DNA from: JAEUNJ01 sp052035955
Lineage (GTDB): Bacteria; Pseudomonadota; Gammaproteobacteria; Burkholderiales; Rhodocyclaceae
Assembly (NCBI GenBank): GCA_052035955.1
Contig: JBPOHD010000007.1
Coordinates: 61,919 to 125,918 of the forward strand
Length of the DNA: 64,000 nucleotides
Direction: 5' to 3'
The translations under genes were made by a program, and so were the position numbers. Positions 57,557 through 64,000 of the stretch are shown one piece after another (positions within the stretch are counted from its first letter, which is position 1; every line of letters begins with the position of its first letter). The notes under the pieces were generated by a model. The model saw nothing but the letters and a program-made list of their open reading frames with translations. It was not told where the DNA came from and did no database searches.

Positions 57557-58168
57557 ATGTCCGGACAAGAACAGGGCGCCACGACGTCCCTCCCGGGCCC
57601 GATCGACGGCGCCGCGGCCCACCCGCCCGGCGACCTGGCGATCTGGGTCTTCATCCTGGCCGAGCTGCTCGCCTTCGGCGTCTTCTTCGCGAGCTATGCC
57701 GTCACCCGCATGCACGACGTCGCCCTGTTCGACGACATGCAGCGCAACCTGGACCGCAATGCCGGCGCCATCAACACCCTGCTGCTGATCACCGGCAGCT
57801 GGTGCGTCGCCCGGGCGGTGGCCGCCATCAAGCAGGATGCCGTCGCGGCCAGCGCCCGCTGGCTGCTCTGGGGCATCGCCTGCGGCGGCGGCTTCCTGGC
57901 CGTCAAGGTCGGCGAGTATTCGGCCAAGTTCGCCGCCGGCATCGACCTGACGACGAACAGCTTCTACATGTTCTACCTGTCCCTCACCTTCTTCCACTTC
58001 ATGCACGTGATCCTCGGCATGGTGATCCTGGTGGCGGTCTGGCTGAAGACCCGGCGCGGCGGTTATGGTGCCGCCGACCACCACGGCATGGAGACCGGCG
58101 CCAGCTACTGGCACATGGTGGACCTGGTGTGGATAGTCCTCTTCCCCCTCGTCTACGTGATGCGATGA
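57557..58168 (+). CDS. norE: NorE-like heme-copper oxidase subunit III homologue
   Basis: A 203-residue membrane protein with about five helices, homologous to cytochrome oxidase subunit III (WVFILAELLAFGVFFASYAVTR, GMVILVAVWLKTR, ASYWHMVDLVWIVLFPLVYVMR). NorE is an accessory factor that improves NO reductase activity but is not part of the purified enzyme. Overlaps the next gene by four bases. Confidence 0.93.
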   Translation: MSGQEQGATTSLPGPIDGAAAHPPGDLAIWVFILAELLAFGVFFASYAVTRMHDVALFDDMQRNLDRNAGAINTLLLITGSWCVARAVAAIKQDAVAASARWLLWGIACGGGFLAVKVGEYSAKFAAGIDLTTNSFYMFYLSLTFFHFMHVILGMVILVAVWLKTRRGGYGAADHHGMETGASYWHMVDLVWIVLFPLVYVMR

Positions 58169-58425
58169 TGAACGCCCGCCTCCTCGACCTCGTCTGGCTG
58201 GCCCTCATGGCCGGCACCGGAATCACCTGGTGGCTGGGCGAGACCGGCCATGCCGGTCCGACGGCCGTGCTGGCGATCCTCGCCATCGCCTTCGTCAAGG
58301 GTTTCCTGGTCATCCGGGAGTTCATGGCCTTGCGTGGCGTCAAGTTCTTCTGGCAGGCGATGGTGGTAGGCTGGCTCCTCCTGGTCCTGGCCATCATCAT
58401 GGCCACCTACTGGAGAGGGCTCTGA
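58165..58425 (+). CDS. norF: NorF-like small membrane protein
   Basis: An 86-residue protein with three predicted helices, similar to the prokaryotic cytochrome c oxidase subunit IV family (FVKGFLVIREFMALRGVKFFWQAMVVGW). NorF is encoded with NorE in many denitrifiers and supports full NO reductase activity. Its stop overlaps the norQ start by one base (TGATG). Confidence 0.88.
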   Translation: MMNARLLDLVWLALMAGTGITWWLGETGHAGPTAVLAILAIAFVKGFLVIREFMALRGVKFFWQAMVVGWLLLVLAIIMATYWRGL

Positions 58426-59225
58426 TGGATACCCGCACGGCCGCCGCCGACCTCCCCTATTACGAAGCCTCGGGCAACGAGATCGGGCTGTTCGAGCACG
58501 CCTGGAAGAACCACCTGCCGGTCCTCATCAAGGGTCCGACCGGGGTCGGCAAGACCCGCTTCGTCGCCCACATGGCGGCCCGGCTCGGCCTGTCCCTCTA
58601 CACCGTCGCCTGCCACGACGACCTGACCGCCGCCGACCTGGTGGGCCGGCACCTGCTCACCGACGGCTCCACCACCTGGTCGGACGGCCCCCTGACCCGC
58701 GCCGTGCGCGAAGGCGGCATCTGCTACCTGGACGAAGTGGTGGAGGCGCGCAAGGACACCACCGTCGTCATCCACCCGCTGGCCGACCACCGCCGCGTGC
58801 TGCCCATCGACCGCACCGGCGAGGTCCTGCACGCGCCGCCCGGCTTCATGCTGGTGGTGTCCTACAACCCGGGTTACCAGAACTTCATGAAGGGCATGAA
58901 GCCCTCGACCCGCCAGCGCTTCGTTTCCCTGCGCTTCGACTTCCCGAACGCCGAGCGGGAGGAAGCCATCCTGGTCGGCGAGACCGGTTGCGAGGCCATG
59001 GTGGCCCGGCGCCTGGTCTCCATCGCCCGCTCCCTGCGAACGCTCAAGGACGTGGACCTGGAAGAGGTGGCGAGCACCCGCCTCCTGGTCTATGCGGCAC
59101 TGCTGATCCGCGACGGCCTGGATCCCGTGGAGGCCTGCCGCGCCTCCCTGGTAGAGAGCCTGACCGACGACCAGGAAGTGGCGGCAGCCCTGATGGAAGT
59201 CGTGCTGGCCACCTTCGGCCGATGA
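58425..59225 (+). CDS. norQ: NorQ-type MoxR AAA+ ATPase
   Basis: A 266-residue AAA+ protein of the CbbQ/NorQ group. Walker A is LIKGPTGVGKTRF, Walker B is CYLDEVVEA, sensor-like VSYNPGYQ, and arginine finger region KGMKPSTRQRF. Together with NorD it is thought to insert the FeB iron into NorB. The cognate norD is 1.4 kb downstream in the same operon. Confidence 0.94.
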   Translation: MDTRTAAADLPYYEASGNEIGLFEHAWKNHLPVLIKGPTGVGKTRFVAHMAARLGLSLYTVACHDDLTAADLVGRHLLTDGSTTWSDGPLTRAVREGGICYLDEVVEARKDTTVVIHPLADHRRVLPIDRTGEVLHAPPGFMLVVSYNPGYQNFMKGMKPSTRQRFVSLRFDFPNAEREEAILVGETGCEAMVARRLVSIARSLRTLKDVDLEEVASTRLLVYAALLIRDGLDPVEACRASLVESLTDDQEVAAALMEVVLATFGR

Positions 59226-59626
59226 ACGCCTCCAGCCAGGATCAGGAAGCCCCGGGACAGGGCCTCGCCGTCACCGCCGAGAGCCTGTTTCTGGTGAACC
59301 TCATGCTCGCGCCGGGTCTCGGCTTCCTGGCCCTGGCCTGGCTGTGGTTCAAGCGCCGTGGCGCGGCGCCCTCCCTGGCCCGTTGCCACCTGGACCAGAC
59401 CTTCTGGGTCAGCCTCTGGGGCGGCGGCCTGCTGGTCGGCTTTTGCGCCGCCTTCCTGGTCCTCGGCGGCCTGCATTGGGAATGGACCTGGGTGGTCGTG
59501 GTGCTCTATTTCACCTGCGTCCATTCGACGCTGATCCTGCTCGGCGTGGTCGGGCTCTCCAAGGCCCTTTCCGGCAAGCCCTGGGTCTATCCGCTGATCG
59601 GCCCCCGATCCACGTGCGCGTCCTGA
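59222..59626 (+). CDS. Unidentified membrane protein within the nor operon
   Basis: A 134-residue protein with three predicted helices (FLVNLMLAPGLGFLALAWLWF, TFWVSLWGGGLLVGFCAAFLVL and VVVVLYFTCVHSTLILLGVVGL). I do not recognise a named family. It overlaps norQ by four bases and the next gene by about 13, so it is translated with the nor assembly factors. A role in NO reductase assembly or in supporting the adjacent 4Fe-4S protein is plausible but unproven. Confidence 0.75.
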   Translation: MNASSQDQEAPGQGLAVTAESLFLVNLMLAPGLGFLALAWLWFKRRGAAPSLARCHLDQTFWVSLWGGGLLVGFCAAFLVLGGLHWEWTWVVVVLYFTCVHSTLILLGVVGLSKALSGKPWVYPLIGPRSTCAS

Positions 59627-60639
59627 GCCAGATCGCCGCCCTGCGCCAGCCGCCGCCGTGGACCGTCCAGGCGGCCCCGGGTCGCGCAGGCGTGGTCCAG
59701 CGCCAGCGCCTGGCCTGGCAGATGGGCTTCTTCGTCCTCTTCGTCCTGGCGCCGGTCTTCGACCTGTTCCGCTACGACCTCTATGCCGGCCATGCCATCA
59801 TCCTGGGCATCGACTGGCGCCTCGGGCTGGACGATTTCTTCGCCGGCCGCATCACCGGCACGGAGGCCGGCGTGAACCTGCTGCTGCGCCTGTTCCTGCC
59901 CCTGGTCGGCGGCGCCGCCCTGTTCCTCGCCGTCGCCTGGCGTTGGGGCCGCCTCTACTGCGGCTGGCTCTGCCCCCACTTCTCGGTGGTGGAGACCATC
60001 AACCGCATGATGCGCCACGCCTCGGGCAAGCAGAGCCTCTGGGACGGCAAGGCGGTGCCACCCAGGAACCCGGACGGCAGCACCTTCGTCGTCGATGCCC
60101 GCTGGTGGCTGCTGACCGTTCCCATGACGGCTTTCTTCGCCTTCGTCTGGGCCGTCGTCCTGCTCACCTACCTGCTGCCGCCGGCCGAGGTCTACGGCAA
60201 TCTGTGGCAACTCGCGCCGACCCGCAACCAGGCCCTCTTCATCGGCGCCGGGACCGCGGTCCTGACGCTGGAGTTCCTCTTCGCGCGCCACCTCTTTTGC
60301 CGTTTCGGCTGTGCCGTCGGCCTGTTCCAGAGCCTGGCCTGGATGGGCAACCGGGGCGCCATGGTGGTGGGCTTCCAGCGCGAGCGGGCGGCCGACTGCT
60401 CGACCTGCTACGGACCCGGCGGTCCGGGCTATGCGGCCTGCGAGGGCGTCTGCCCCATGCGCCTGAAGCCCCGGGTGGCCAAGCACCAGATGTTCACCTG
60501 CACCCAGTGCGGCCAGTGCATCGCCGCCTGCGCGACGGTCCAGGAGAGCCGTCCCCCCGGCCCCCTGCTCGGCTGGGTGGAGCAGGAGGCGGCGCGCCAG
60601 AACGAGGCGAAGGTGAGCCTCACGGGCCACCGGGACTAA
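59614..60639 (+). CDS. CcoG/NapH-like membrane 4Fe-4S protein in the nor operon
   Basis: A 341-residue membrane protein with about five helices and four cysteine groups: CGWLCP, CRFGCAVG, CSTC...CEGVCP and CTQCGQCIAAC, the last resembling a bacterial ferredoxin 4Fe-4S site. The layout is like NapH/CcoG (RdxA) proteins, which assist copper/heme oxidase assembly or pass quinol electrons. The start is taken as GTG at 59614, overlapping the previous gene; no strong ribosome site is visible. Within norQ-D it may reduce a metal during FeB insertion (inference). Confidence 0.84.
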   Translation: MRVLSQIAALRQPPPWTVQAAPGRAGVVQRQRLAWQMGFFVLFVLAPVFDLFRYDLYAGHAIILGIDWRLGLDDFFAGRITGTEAGVNLLLRLFLPLVGGAALFLAVAWRWGRLYCGWLCPHFSVVETINRMMRHASGKQSLWDGKAVPPRNPDGSTFVVDARWWLLTVPMTAFFAFVWAVVLLTYLLPPAEVYGNLWQLAPTRNQALFIGAGTAVLTLEFLFARHLFCRFGCAVGLFQSLAWMGNRGAMVVGFQRERAADCSTCYGPGGPGYAACEGVCPMRLKPRVAKHQMFTCTQCGQCIAACATVQESRPPGPLLGWVEQEAARQNEAKVSLTGHRD

Positions 60640-60645
60640 GGGCCC

Positions 60646-62493
60646 ATGGAAGAGTGGGTCGGAGGCCTCTGGGACCGGTTCATCACCGGCCGGGCGCGGC
60701 GTGACCATCCCGAGGCGTCGGTCCGCCTGGCGGACCTCGAGAAGACCCTGGGCGTCCTCTTCCGGGCCCTGGGCGGCGACCCGGGCCTGCGCGTGGCCGC
60801 CGCGGCCGAGGCCCGGCACGGCGCCCGGCGGCGCTTCCTGTCGCGGCTGGCCGGCACCGACGAAAAGGCTTCCCGCGCCTCCCTGGACCTGGAAACCCTT
60901 CGCCTGCCGCCCGTGATCGCGGTATTTCCGGAAGCCGGTCTCAATCGCGACCTCTATCTCTGGCTGATCGCCCTGGCGGCCCACGATGCCCACGCCGCCG
61001 GCGGCGGCTGGATCGCGCGCAACCAGCAGGCCACCCTCGCCGCACTTGCCCGCTACCCCGGCCTGGAGCCGCGTTACCGGCGTCTCGTGGATGCCCTTTG
61101 CGCGGAACGCATCGACCCAACCGACCTGCCGGCCGACGAGGCAGCCCAGGAGGAAGCCGTGCGCCGGGCGCTGCGCGATCCCGGCAGCGTGGCAGAGCTG
61201 CCGCCCCTGTCCGGGGCCGAGGCGAAACCCGTGCAGCCCGTACCCCTGTGGCTGTACCCCTCGCCGCTCGCCGGCCAGGCGCCCGACGGCAGGAAACAGC
61301 CTTCCCCCGGCGAAGGCGGCGGCGAGGAGCAGGTGGCGGCCGAGCGCAAGCGCCACCAGGCCGAGCGCACCGACAAGCCGGAGAGTGAGCACGGCCTGCT
61401 GATGATGTTCCGGGCCGAGAGCCTGATGTCCTTCGCCGAGTTCATCAAGGTGAACCGTTCCCTGGACGACGACCCGAATCCCGATGCGGGCAAGGCCGCC
61501 GAGGAACTGGACAAGCTCACCGTCATGCGCGACGGCGAACGAGTCGCCTCCAAGGTCCGCTTCGACCTCGACCTGCCGTCGGCCGCCGAGGATGACCTGC
61601 CTGCCGGCCCGGGCATCCCCCTGCCCGAGTGGGACCACCGCAAGCGTTGCCTGGTCCCCGGTTTCTGCCGCATCCAGCCCATGGTCGCGCGCGGCGCGGC
61701 GCCCATCGCCCTGCCGGAGCGCCTGCGCCGGCCGGCCCGCAAGCTGCGCAGCCAGTTCGCCGCCCTGGCGCCGGTGCGCCGCTGGTACAAGGCCCAGCCC
61801 GACGGCACGGAACTCGACATCGACGCCTGCGTGCGCCTGCATACGGACAAGGCCGCCGGCTACCACGTGGCCGGCGCCGGCGCCTACCTGGCCCACCGCA
61901 CCGCCGAGCGGGACCTCGCCTGCCTCGTCCTGGCCGACCTGTCCCTGTCCACCGATACGTGGATCTCCGACGGCCACCGGGTCATCGACGTGATCCGAGA
62001 CAGCCTGATGCTATTCGCCGAGGCCCTGCGGGCCACCGGCGACCGCTATGCCTTCTACGGCTTCTCCTCCCTGCGCCGCGACAACGTGCGCTTCCACGAA
62101 ATCAAGTCCTTCGAGGGGCCCCTCGACGATGCGGCCCGCGGCCGCATCGCGGCGCTCAAGCCCGGCTATTACACCCGCATGGGCGCCGCGATCCGCCATG
62201 CCACCGACCTGCTCGACCGCCAGCCCACGTCGGTGCGCCTGCTGCTCGTGCTGACCGACGGCAAGCCCCACGACATCGACCTGTACGAGGGCCGATACGG
62301 CATCGAGGACACCCGCGTCAGCCTGATCGAGGCCCGCGAGCGGGGCGTCCAGCCCTTCTGCGTGACCATAGACCGGGAAGGCGCTTCCTACCTGCCCCAC
62401 CTTTTCGGTGCCGGCGGTTTCACCGTGCTGCGCCGCCCCGAGGACCTGCCGGCCCGGCTGCCCCTGCTCTACGCCCAGATCACCGGCCGCTGA
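60646..62493 (+). CDS. norD: NorD-type von Willebrand factor A protein
   Basis: A 615-residue cytoplasmic protein. A poorly conserved, helical N-terminal region is followed by a linker (about 210-245) and a C-terminal vWA domain. Its MIDAS residues are in LACLVLADLSLSTDTWISDG (DxSxS) and LLVLTDGKPHDIDLYEG. NorD pairs with NorQ as a MoxR-vWA chaperone that activates NO reductase, probably by inserting non-heme iron. It ends the accessory operon. Confidence 0.94.
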   Translation: MEEWVGGLWDRFITGRARRDHPEASVRLADLEKTLGVLFRALGGDPGLRVAAAAEARHGARRRFLSRLAGTDEKASRASLDLETLRLPPVIAVFPEAGLNRDLYLWLIALAAHDAHAAGGGWIARNQQATLAALARYPGLEPRYRRLVDALCAERIDPTDLPADEAAQEEAVRRALRDPGSVAELPPLSGAEAKPVQPVPLWLYPSPLAGQAPDGRKQPSPGEGGGEEQVAAERKRHQAERTDKPESEHGLLMMFRAESLMSFAEFIKVNRSLDDDPNPDAGKAAEELDKLTVMRDGERVASKVRFDLDLPSAAEDDLPAGPGIPLPEWDHRKRCLVPGFCRIQPMVARGAAPIALPERLRRPARKLRSQFAALAPVRRWYKAQPDGTELDIDACVRLHTDKAAGYHVAGAGAYLAHRTAERDLACLVLADLSLSTDTWISDGHRVIDVIRDSLMLFAEALRATGDRYAFYGFSSLRRDNVRFHEIKSFEGPLDDAARGRIAALKPGYYTRMGAAIRHATDLLDRQPTSVRLLLVLTDGKPHDIDLYEGRYGIEDTRVSLIEARERGVQPFCVTIDREGASYLPHLFGAGGFTVLRRPEDLPARLPLLYAQITGR

Positions 62494-62637
62494 CACCACG
62501 CCGCGGGCGCCGAAAATCGGGCGTCTTGTAAGCCCCCCGCCAGCAGGGATGGCCCATAATGGCGACTTTTTGCGCCCGTGGGGCTCCAGCCACCACGGCG
62601 GCCGCGGAGGAAGAGGCCCCCGGAGGGCCCGAAAACG

Positions 62638-63882
62638 ATGAAATGCGTGGATGATTTCCGGTTGCGCTTCGGCCGGTCCGAACTGGTGCCCATCATGATC
62701 GGCGGCATGGGCGTGGACATCTCGACGGCCGAACTGGCCCTGGAGGCGGCGCGACTGGGCGGCGTCGGCCACATCTCGGACGCCATGGTGCCGACGGTGT
62801 CGGACCGGCGCTTCAAGACGCGCTACGTGAAGGACAAGCTCAAGCAATACAAGTACAACGTCGCCAACGCCGACAAGTCGGAAATCCTCTTCGACCTGGG
62901 CCACCTGGCCGAGGCCCAGAAGCTCCACGTGGGCCGGACCATGGAAGCCAAGCGCGGCGACGGCATGGTCTTCATCAACTGCATGGAGAAGCTGACCATG
63001 AACGCGCCCAGGGACACCCTGCGCGTTCGCCTGGCGGCGGCCCTGGATGCGGGCATCGACGGCATCACGCTGTCGGCCGGCCTGCACCTCGGGTCCTTCG
63101 GCCTCATGGAGGATCATCCGCGCTTCCGCGACGCCAAGCTGGGCATCATCGTCTCGTCCCTGCGCGCCTTGCAGCTCTTCCTGCGCAAGTCGGCCCGCAC
63201 CAACAGGTTGCCCGATTTCGTGGTCGTCGAGGGTCCCCTGGCCGGCGGCCACCTGGGATTCGGGCTCGACTGGGCCCAGTACGACCTGGCGACGATCGTG
63301 AATGAAATCCTCGCCTACCTGAAGAACGAGAAGCTGGACATCCCGGTCATCCCGGCGGGAGGCATCTTCACCGGCAGCGAGGCCACCGCCTTCCTGGAGA
63401 CGGGGTCCGCCGCCGTGCAGGTGGCCACCCGTTTCACCGTGGCCCGGGAGTGCGGCCTGCCCGAGCCGGTGCAGCAGGAGTACTTCAAGGCCGGCGAGGA
63501 CGACATCGAGGTCAATACCATCTCGCCCACCGGCTATCCGATGCGCATGCTCAGGAACAGCCCGGCCATCGGCGACGGCATCCGGCCGAACTGCGAGGCC
63601 TTCGGCTACCTGCTGGACGGCTCCGGAAACTGCGCCTACATCACCGCCTACAACCGGGAAGTGGCGCTGCATCCGGAAGCGAAGAAGGTCAAGGTGATGG
63701 ACAAGACCTGCCTGTGCACCCACATGCGGAACTTCGAGTGCTGGACCTGCGGCCACCTGACCTACAAGCTGAAGGACACCACCCGCCAGCGTCCCGACGG
63801 CAGCTACGAGATCCTCAGCGCCGAGCACATCTTCAAGGACTACCAGTTCAGCAAGGACGGCAGGATCGCCCTCCCCGCCTGA
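62638..63882 (+). CDS. Nitronate monooxygenase/enoyl reductase-type flavoprotein with Cys-rich tail
   Basis: A 414-residue TIM-barrel FMN protein of the NMO/2-nitropropane dioxygenase family (pfam03060-like): MIGGMGVDISTAELALEAARLGGVGHIS, VVVEGPLAGGHLGFG, PVIPAGGIFTGSEATAFLETGSAAVQVATRF. These enzymes oxidise nitronates or, in related members, reduce enoyl groups. Beyond the barrel lies a CLCTHMRNFECWTCGH segment (CxC-x8-CxxC), which could bind a metal. The ATG at 62638 fits. It follows norD by 144 bases with no clear shared promoter. Confidence 0.87.
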   Translation: MKCVDDFRLRFGRSELVPIMIGGMGVDISTAELALEAARLGGVGHISDAMVPTVSDRRFKTRYVKDKLKQYKYNVANADKSEILFDLGHLAEAQKLHVGRTMEAKRGDGMVFINCMEKLTMNAPRDTLRVRLAAALDAGIDGITLSAGLHLGSFGLMEDHPRFRDAKLGIIVSSLRALQLFLRKSARTNRLPDFVVVEGPLAGGHLGFGLDWAQYDLATIVNEILAYLKNEKLDIPVIPAGGIFTGSEATAFLETGSAAVQVATRFTVARECGLPEPVQQEYFKAGEDDIEVNTISPTGYPMRMLRNSPAIGDGIRPNCEAFGYLLDGSGNCAYITAYNREVALHPEAKKVKVMDKTCLCTHMRNFECWTCGHLTYKLKDTTRQRPDGSYEILSAEHIFKDYQFSKDGRIALPA

Positions 63883-63900
63883 GCCCGACGGCGACGCATG

Positions 63901-63930
63901 AAAAAGCCCCGCCGCGGCGGGGCTTTTTTA
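63901..63930. terminator. Strong bidirectional terminator
   Basis: AAAAAGCCCCGCC and GGCGGGGCTTTTTT form a nearly perfect palindrome with A-run and T-run on opposite sides, so it can end transcription from both directions, between the NMO-like gene and the minus-strand gene at the edge. Confidence 0.92.
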
Positions 63931-63949
63931 TGGTCCGTGGTCCGCGCGA

Positions 63950-64000
63950 TCAGCGGGCCTGCTCCCGATACCAGTACACCTTCGTCGCCCCGCCCACGGT
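63950..64000 (-). CDS. 3' end of an unidentified minus-strand gene
   Basis: Reading in from the right edge on the minus strand gives TVGGATKVYWYREQAR followed by TGA at 63950. It ends 20 bases before the bidirectional terminator, consistent with a real gene end. Too little is visible to name a family. Confidence 0.5.
   Translation of the reverse strand, partial: TVGGATKVYWYREQAR

Noticed and set aside
59587..61977. A 796-residue minus-strand frame opposite norD and the Fe-S protein
   Set aside because: Shadow of NorD and the 4Fe-4S protein; no domain, and no promoter or ribosome site at the start.

Overview
The window is a high-GC, gene-dense chromosomal segment that reads like a betaproteobacterium of the Rhodocyclales/Nitrosomonadales type. 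The evidence is a FliD-FliS-FliT-FliK-like flagellar block ending in a stand-alone FlhB C-terminal homologue, PEP-CTERM (exosortase) proteins, cNor-type nitric oxide reductase genes, a flavocytochrome c sulfide dehydrogenase, and the housekeeping sets panBCD, pcnB-folK and coaBC-dut. This taxonomic call is an inference from gene content. No rRNA, tRNA, CRISPR array, prophage or insertion sequence was seen.

Layout. 1-761: 5' part of a minus-strand repeat protein running off the left edge. 1082-5693: late flagellar genes and a YcgR-type brake. 5739-8004: an OmpR/EnvZ-like two-component pair. 8005-11351: an accessory stretch with REP-like palindromes, a DUF1566 PEP-CTERM protein, a MazEF pair, CCTTGGTG repeats and a LysR regulator. 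11548-15412: malate synthase A, an orphan CidA/LrgA protein, an ArgD-like aminotransferase and a small conserved protein. 15482-22190: a redox block with a c-heme diguanylate cyclase, a NapC/NirT tetraheme quinol dehydrogenase, an ethylbenzene-dehydrogenase-like cytochrome, FccA- and FccB-like subunits, and a convergent cytochrome c4. 22183-24542: dut, coaBC and radC. 24641-27386: three tandem paralogous PEP-CTERM genes, each with the same upstream regulatory module and its own terminator. 27510-35490: rpmB-rpmG, then a long minus-strand run (lipoprotein, purN, DUF3108, RsmB-like, PLD-like, MscS-like, desaturase) and DedA. 35626-47088: mutL, rlmJ, a pseudouridine synthase, a flavoprotein, a broken TfoX-like gene, DUF4139, miaA, purM, a PerM-type permease, hda and a HAD phosphatase. 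47225-52781: pcnB-folK-DUF486, panB-panC-panD and heme A synthase. 52830-62493: a NO-reduction region with an ankyrin/DUF411 pair, a second FccB-like flavoprotein, norCB and norEF-norQ-(membrane protein)-(4Fe-4S protein)-norD. 62638-63882: a nitronate-monooxygenase-like protein, followed by a strong terminator and the tail of a minus-strand gene.

How it fits together. The redox block suggests periplasmic electron traffic between a sulfide-type flavocytochrome, cytochromes c and the quinone pool. The nor region supplies NO reduction. Three FNR/DNR-like boxes (52830, 55491, 57486) sit at nearly the same distance from -10-like hexamers in front of the ankyrin/DUF411 pair, norCB and norEF-Q-D, so these units are probably co-regulated by oxygen or nitrogen oxides.

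The most novel-looking signals are two. First, a two-part upstream module (CRP-like site plus a GTCCG-AA-CGGAC palindrome at a fixed 31-bp centre spacing) precedes three PEP-CTERM paralogues that each have one invariant cysteine and one invariant glutamine. Second, a tetraheme/EB_dh-cytochrome/FccAB operon lies beside a heme-containing diguanylate cyclase.
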